Of a stretch of 64,000 nt of DNA, positions 62,803 through 64,000 are shown in pieces. A program made the translations under genes and the position numbers. Below the pieces are notes generated by a model. The model was not told the DNA's origin, ran no database searches, and saw only the letters and a list, made by a program, of their open reading frames with translations. The stretch comes from DASPMP01 sp035248725. GTDB lineage: Bacteria; Gemmatimonadota; Gemmatimonadetes; Gemmatimonadales; Gemmatimonadaceae. Where the stretch lies: contig DATFHG010000078.1 of NCBI GenBank assembly GCA_035248725.1, positions 35,607-99,606 on the forward strand. Direction: 5' to 3'. How positions within the stretch are numbered: the stretch's first letter is position 1; each line of letters starts with the position of its first letter.

Positions 62803-64000
62803 ATGCTGTACCGCTCCCTGACTCTGGTGAGCGGCGTTATTCTGCTCGCGGCGGGTTGCCCCGCGTTCGGCCAGAGACCCGCCGCTGCCAACGATACGAT
62901 CCGCTTGTCGCTCGAAGACGCGGTCACGACCGGTCTTCGCATCGCCGACGAGATCCGCCTCAGCGAAGCGCAGTCCGACGCCGCGGATGCGCAGCTCGAT
63001 GCCGCCCGTGCGTCGCTGCTGCCGCAGGTGCGTCTCACGAGCACCTACACGCACACGCTTGAGAATGCACGCAGCAGCGCGGTGAGTAGCGTGTTCAATC
63101 AGCCGAACAACTATGCCGCGGCGGCGAATATCTCACAGACGCTGTTCCAGGGCGGCAAGCTGATCTCCACGGCGCGCGCGGCGAGCAGTCTCGCCCGGGC
63201 GGCCGACCAGGATGTACGCGAACAGCGCGCGCTGTTCACGGTCACCGTCCAGCGCGCGTATCTCAATGCTCTCCTCGCCGAGCGCATGGCGGAATTGCAG
63301 GAAACGAATCTGCAGCTCGCTTCGTCCCGCCTCGTGCAGGTCCAGCAGCTTCAGGCGGCGGGTCGCGCCGCACAGTACGACGTGCTCCGCGCGCGCGTCG
63401 AACGCGCCAACATCGAGCCGCTCGCGATCCAGGCACGCAACGACCTCGAGCTCGCGAATCTCGAGGTCAAACGGCTGTTGAACCTTCCGGTCGATCGGCC
63501 GCTCGTACTCACCAGCCGCATCGACCCCGATGGCGCGGAAGCGCTCGTCGCGGCGTATCTCGATTCCACCGCGTCGCCCGATCGCCCTGCGCTCAGGTCC
63601 GCCGAGTTCCTCGCACGCAGCCGGCATTTGGCCGTCTCCGCCGCGCGAGCCGATCTCTTTCCGACGGTGTCCGCGTTCTTTCAGACCGGCTATCAGGCAT
63701 TTCCGCCGCCGGGGTTCGGCTTCCCCTCGCAGCGCGGCTTCCTCGACGCGTCGTTCTGTCCCCCGGGCACGACGGGTCGTGCATGTCAGAACGGCGGTTG
63801 GTTCGAGGATCGCAGCTTCGGCCTGCAGTTCTCGTGGCCGATCTTTGACGGACTGCGCGCCAAGAGCGCGCTCGAGTTCGCGCGCGCGCAGACCCGCATC
63901 GCCGACCTGCAGTTGCAGCAGACGCGTGAACAGATCAACGTCGAAGTCGCTCGGGCGCGCGCGGAGCTGCGGCGGGCGAACGCGGTCTTCGCGGCACGAC
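62803..64000 (+). CDS. TolC-family outer membrane efflux protein (3' end outside window)
   Basis: An open frame of about 399 codons to the end of the window. The signal peptide (about 1-24) ends near AFGQ. The outer membrane efflux repeats are visible: LSLEDAVTTGLRIADEIRLSEAQ at about 36-58 with the long coiled-coil helices (DAADAQLDAARASLLPQV, then ALFTVTVQRAYLNALLAERMAELQETNL), followed by a second repeat starting near RPALRSAEFL. A loop with two cysteines (FCPPGTTGRACQNG) precedes the second strand region. TolC proteins form the outer duct of tripartite pumps; pump genes may follow outside the window. The start ATG lies 6 nt after a -10 box. Confidence 0.9.
   Translation, partial: MLYRSLTLVSGVILLAAGCPAFGQRPAAANDTIRLSLEDAVTTGLRIADEIRLSEAQSDAADAQLDAARASLLPQVRLTSTYTHTLENARSSAVSSVFNQPNNYAAAANISQTLFQGGKLISTARAASSLARAADQDVREQRALFTVTVQRAYLNALLAERMAELQETNLQLASSRLVQVQQLQAAGRAAQYDVLRARVERANIEPLAIQARNDLELANLEVKRLLNLPVDRPLVLTSRIDPDGAEALVAAYLDSTASPDRPALRSAEFLARSRHLAVSAARADLFPTVSAFFQTGYQAFPPPGFGFPSQRGFLDASFCPPGTTGRACQNGGWFEDRSFGLQFSWPIFDGLRAKSALEFARAQTRIADLQLQQTREQINVEVARARAELRRANAVFAAR

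Overview
The window is 64 kb of high-GC, densely packed bacterial chromosome with about 57 genes. No gap between genes exceeds about 240 bp, and I see no insertion sequence, prophage or CRISPR array. The gene mix suggests a member of the Gemmatimonadota, but I see no rRNA to confirm this. The mix includes a SusC/SusD pair in a non-Bacteroidota codon background, Asp-box (VPS10/BNR) secreted repeat proteins, a type III glutamine synthetase, TAT-exported Gfo/Idh/MocA oxidoreductases, ECF sigma/HEAT-repeat cassettes and frequent ATGA/GTGA stop-start overlaps.

Layout. 0-4.8 kb: end of an MFS transporter, a three-gene proton-translocating transhydrogenase (pntAA-AB-B) and Ada. 4.8-7.2 kb: a DUF4097-type adhesin with TGNG repeats, a small protein and a DUF72 protein. 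7.2-10.6 kb: deoC coupled to a two-domain ALDH16-type aldehyde dehydrogenase. 10.7-11.1 kb: a rhodanese whose catalytic cysteine codon is an in-frame TGA followed by a SECIS-like hairpin, a candidate selenoprotein. 11.0-13.8 kb: metK, with a structured leader ending in an intrinsic terminator, followed by two hypothetical genes. 13.9-19.1 kb: an NlpC/P60 lipoprotein and a SusC/SusD nutrient-uptake pair. 19.2-21.7 kb: an ArsR-methyltransferase fusion with an operator over its own promoter, then ahcY. Together with metK this makes a SAM-cycle neighbourhood. 22-24.9 kb: hypothetical proteins, an alkyltransferase-like protein and an APC permease. 24.9-29.2 kb: an ECF sigma factor, a membrane partner and two HEAT-repeat exported proteins. 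29.2-34 kb: a zinc-ribbon protein of unknown role, a large Asp-box secreted protein and a DUF1279 membrane protein.

34-39.9 kb: proline dehydrogenase and two M20 hydrolases in one overlapping operon, divergent from an S9 oligopeptidase; together they read as a peptide/proline utilisation unit. 40-46 kb: two GT-C-like membrane proteins, tRNA-Cys, a PAP2 phosphatase, a DUF4142 lipoprotein and a small blue copper protein. 46-51.8 kb: type III and type I-alpha glutamine synthetases facing each other across an Ig-like lipoprotein. 51.9-55.2 kb: CBS protein, zinc-ribbon protein, mqnD (futalosine menaquinone pathway) and an HD-GYP response regulator.

55.2-62.7 kb: a GMC dehydrogenase with an Fe-S-type Cys motif and its subunit-3 partner, two Gfo/Idh/MocA proteins, a sugar/nucleoside MFS carrier and a DUF1080 protein. 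This looks like a 3-keto-glycoside metabolism locus split into two facing operons around mscL. The window ends inside a TolC-family gene that appears to be transcribed without a leader.
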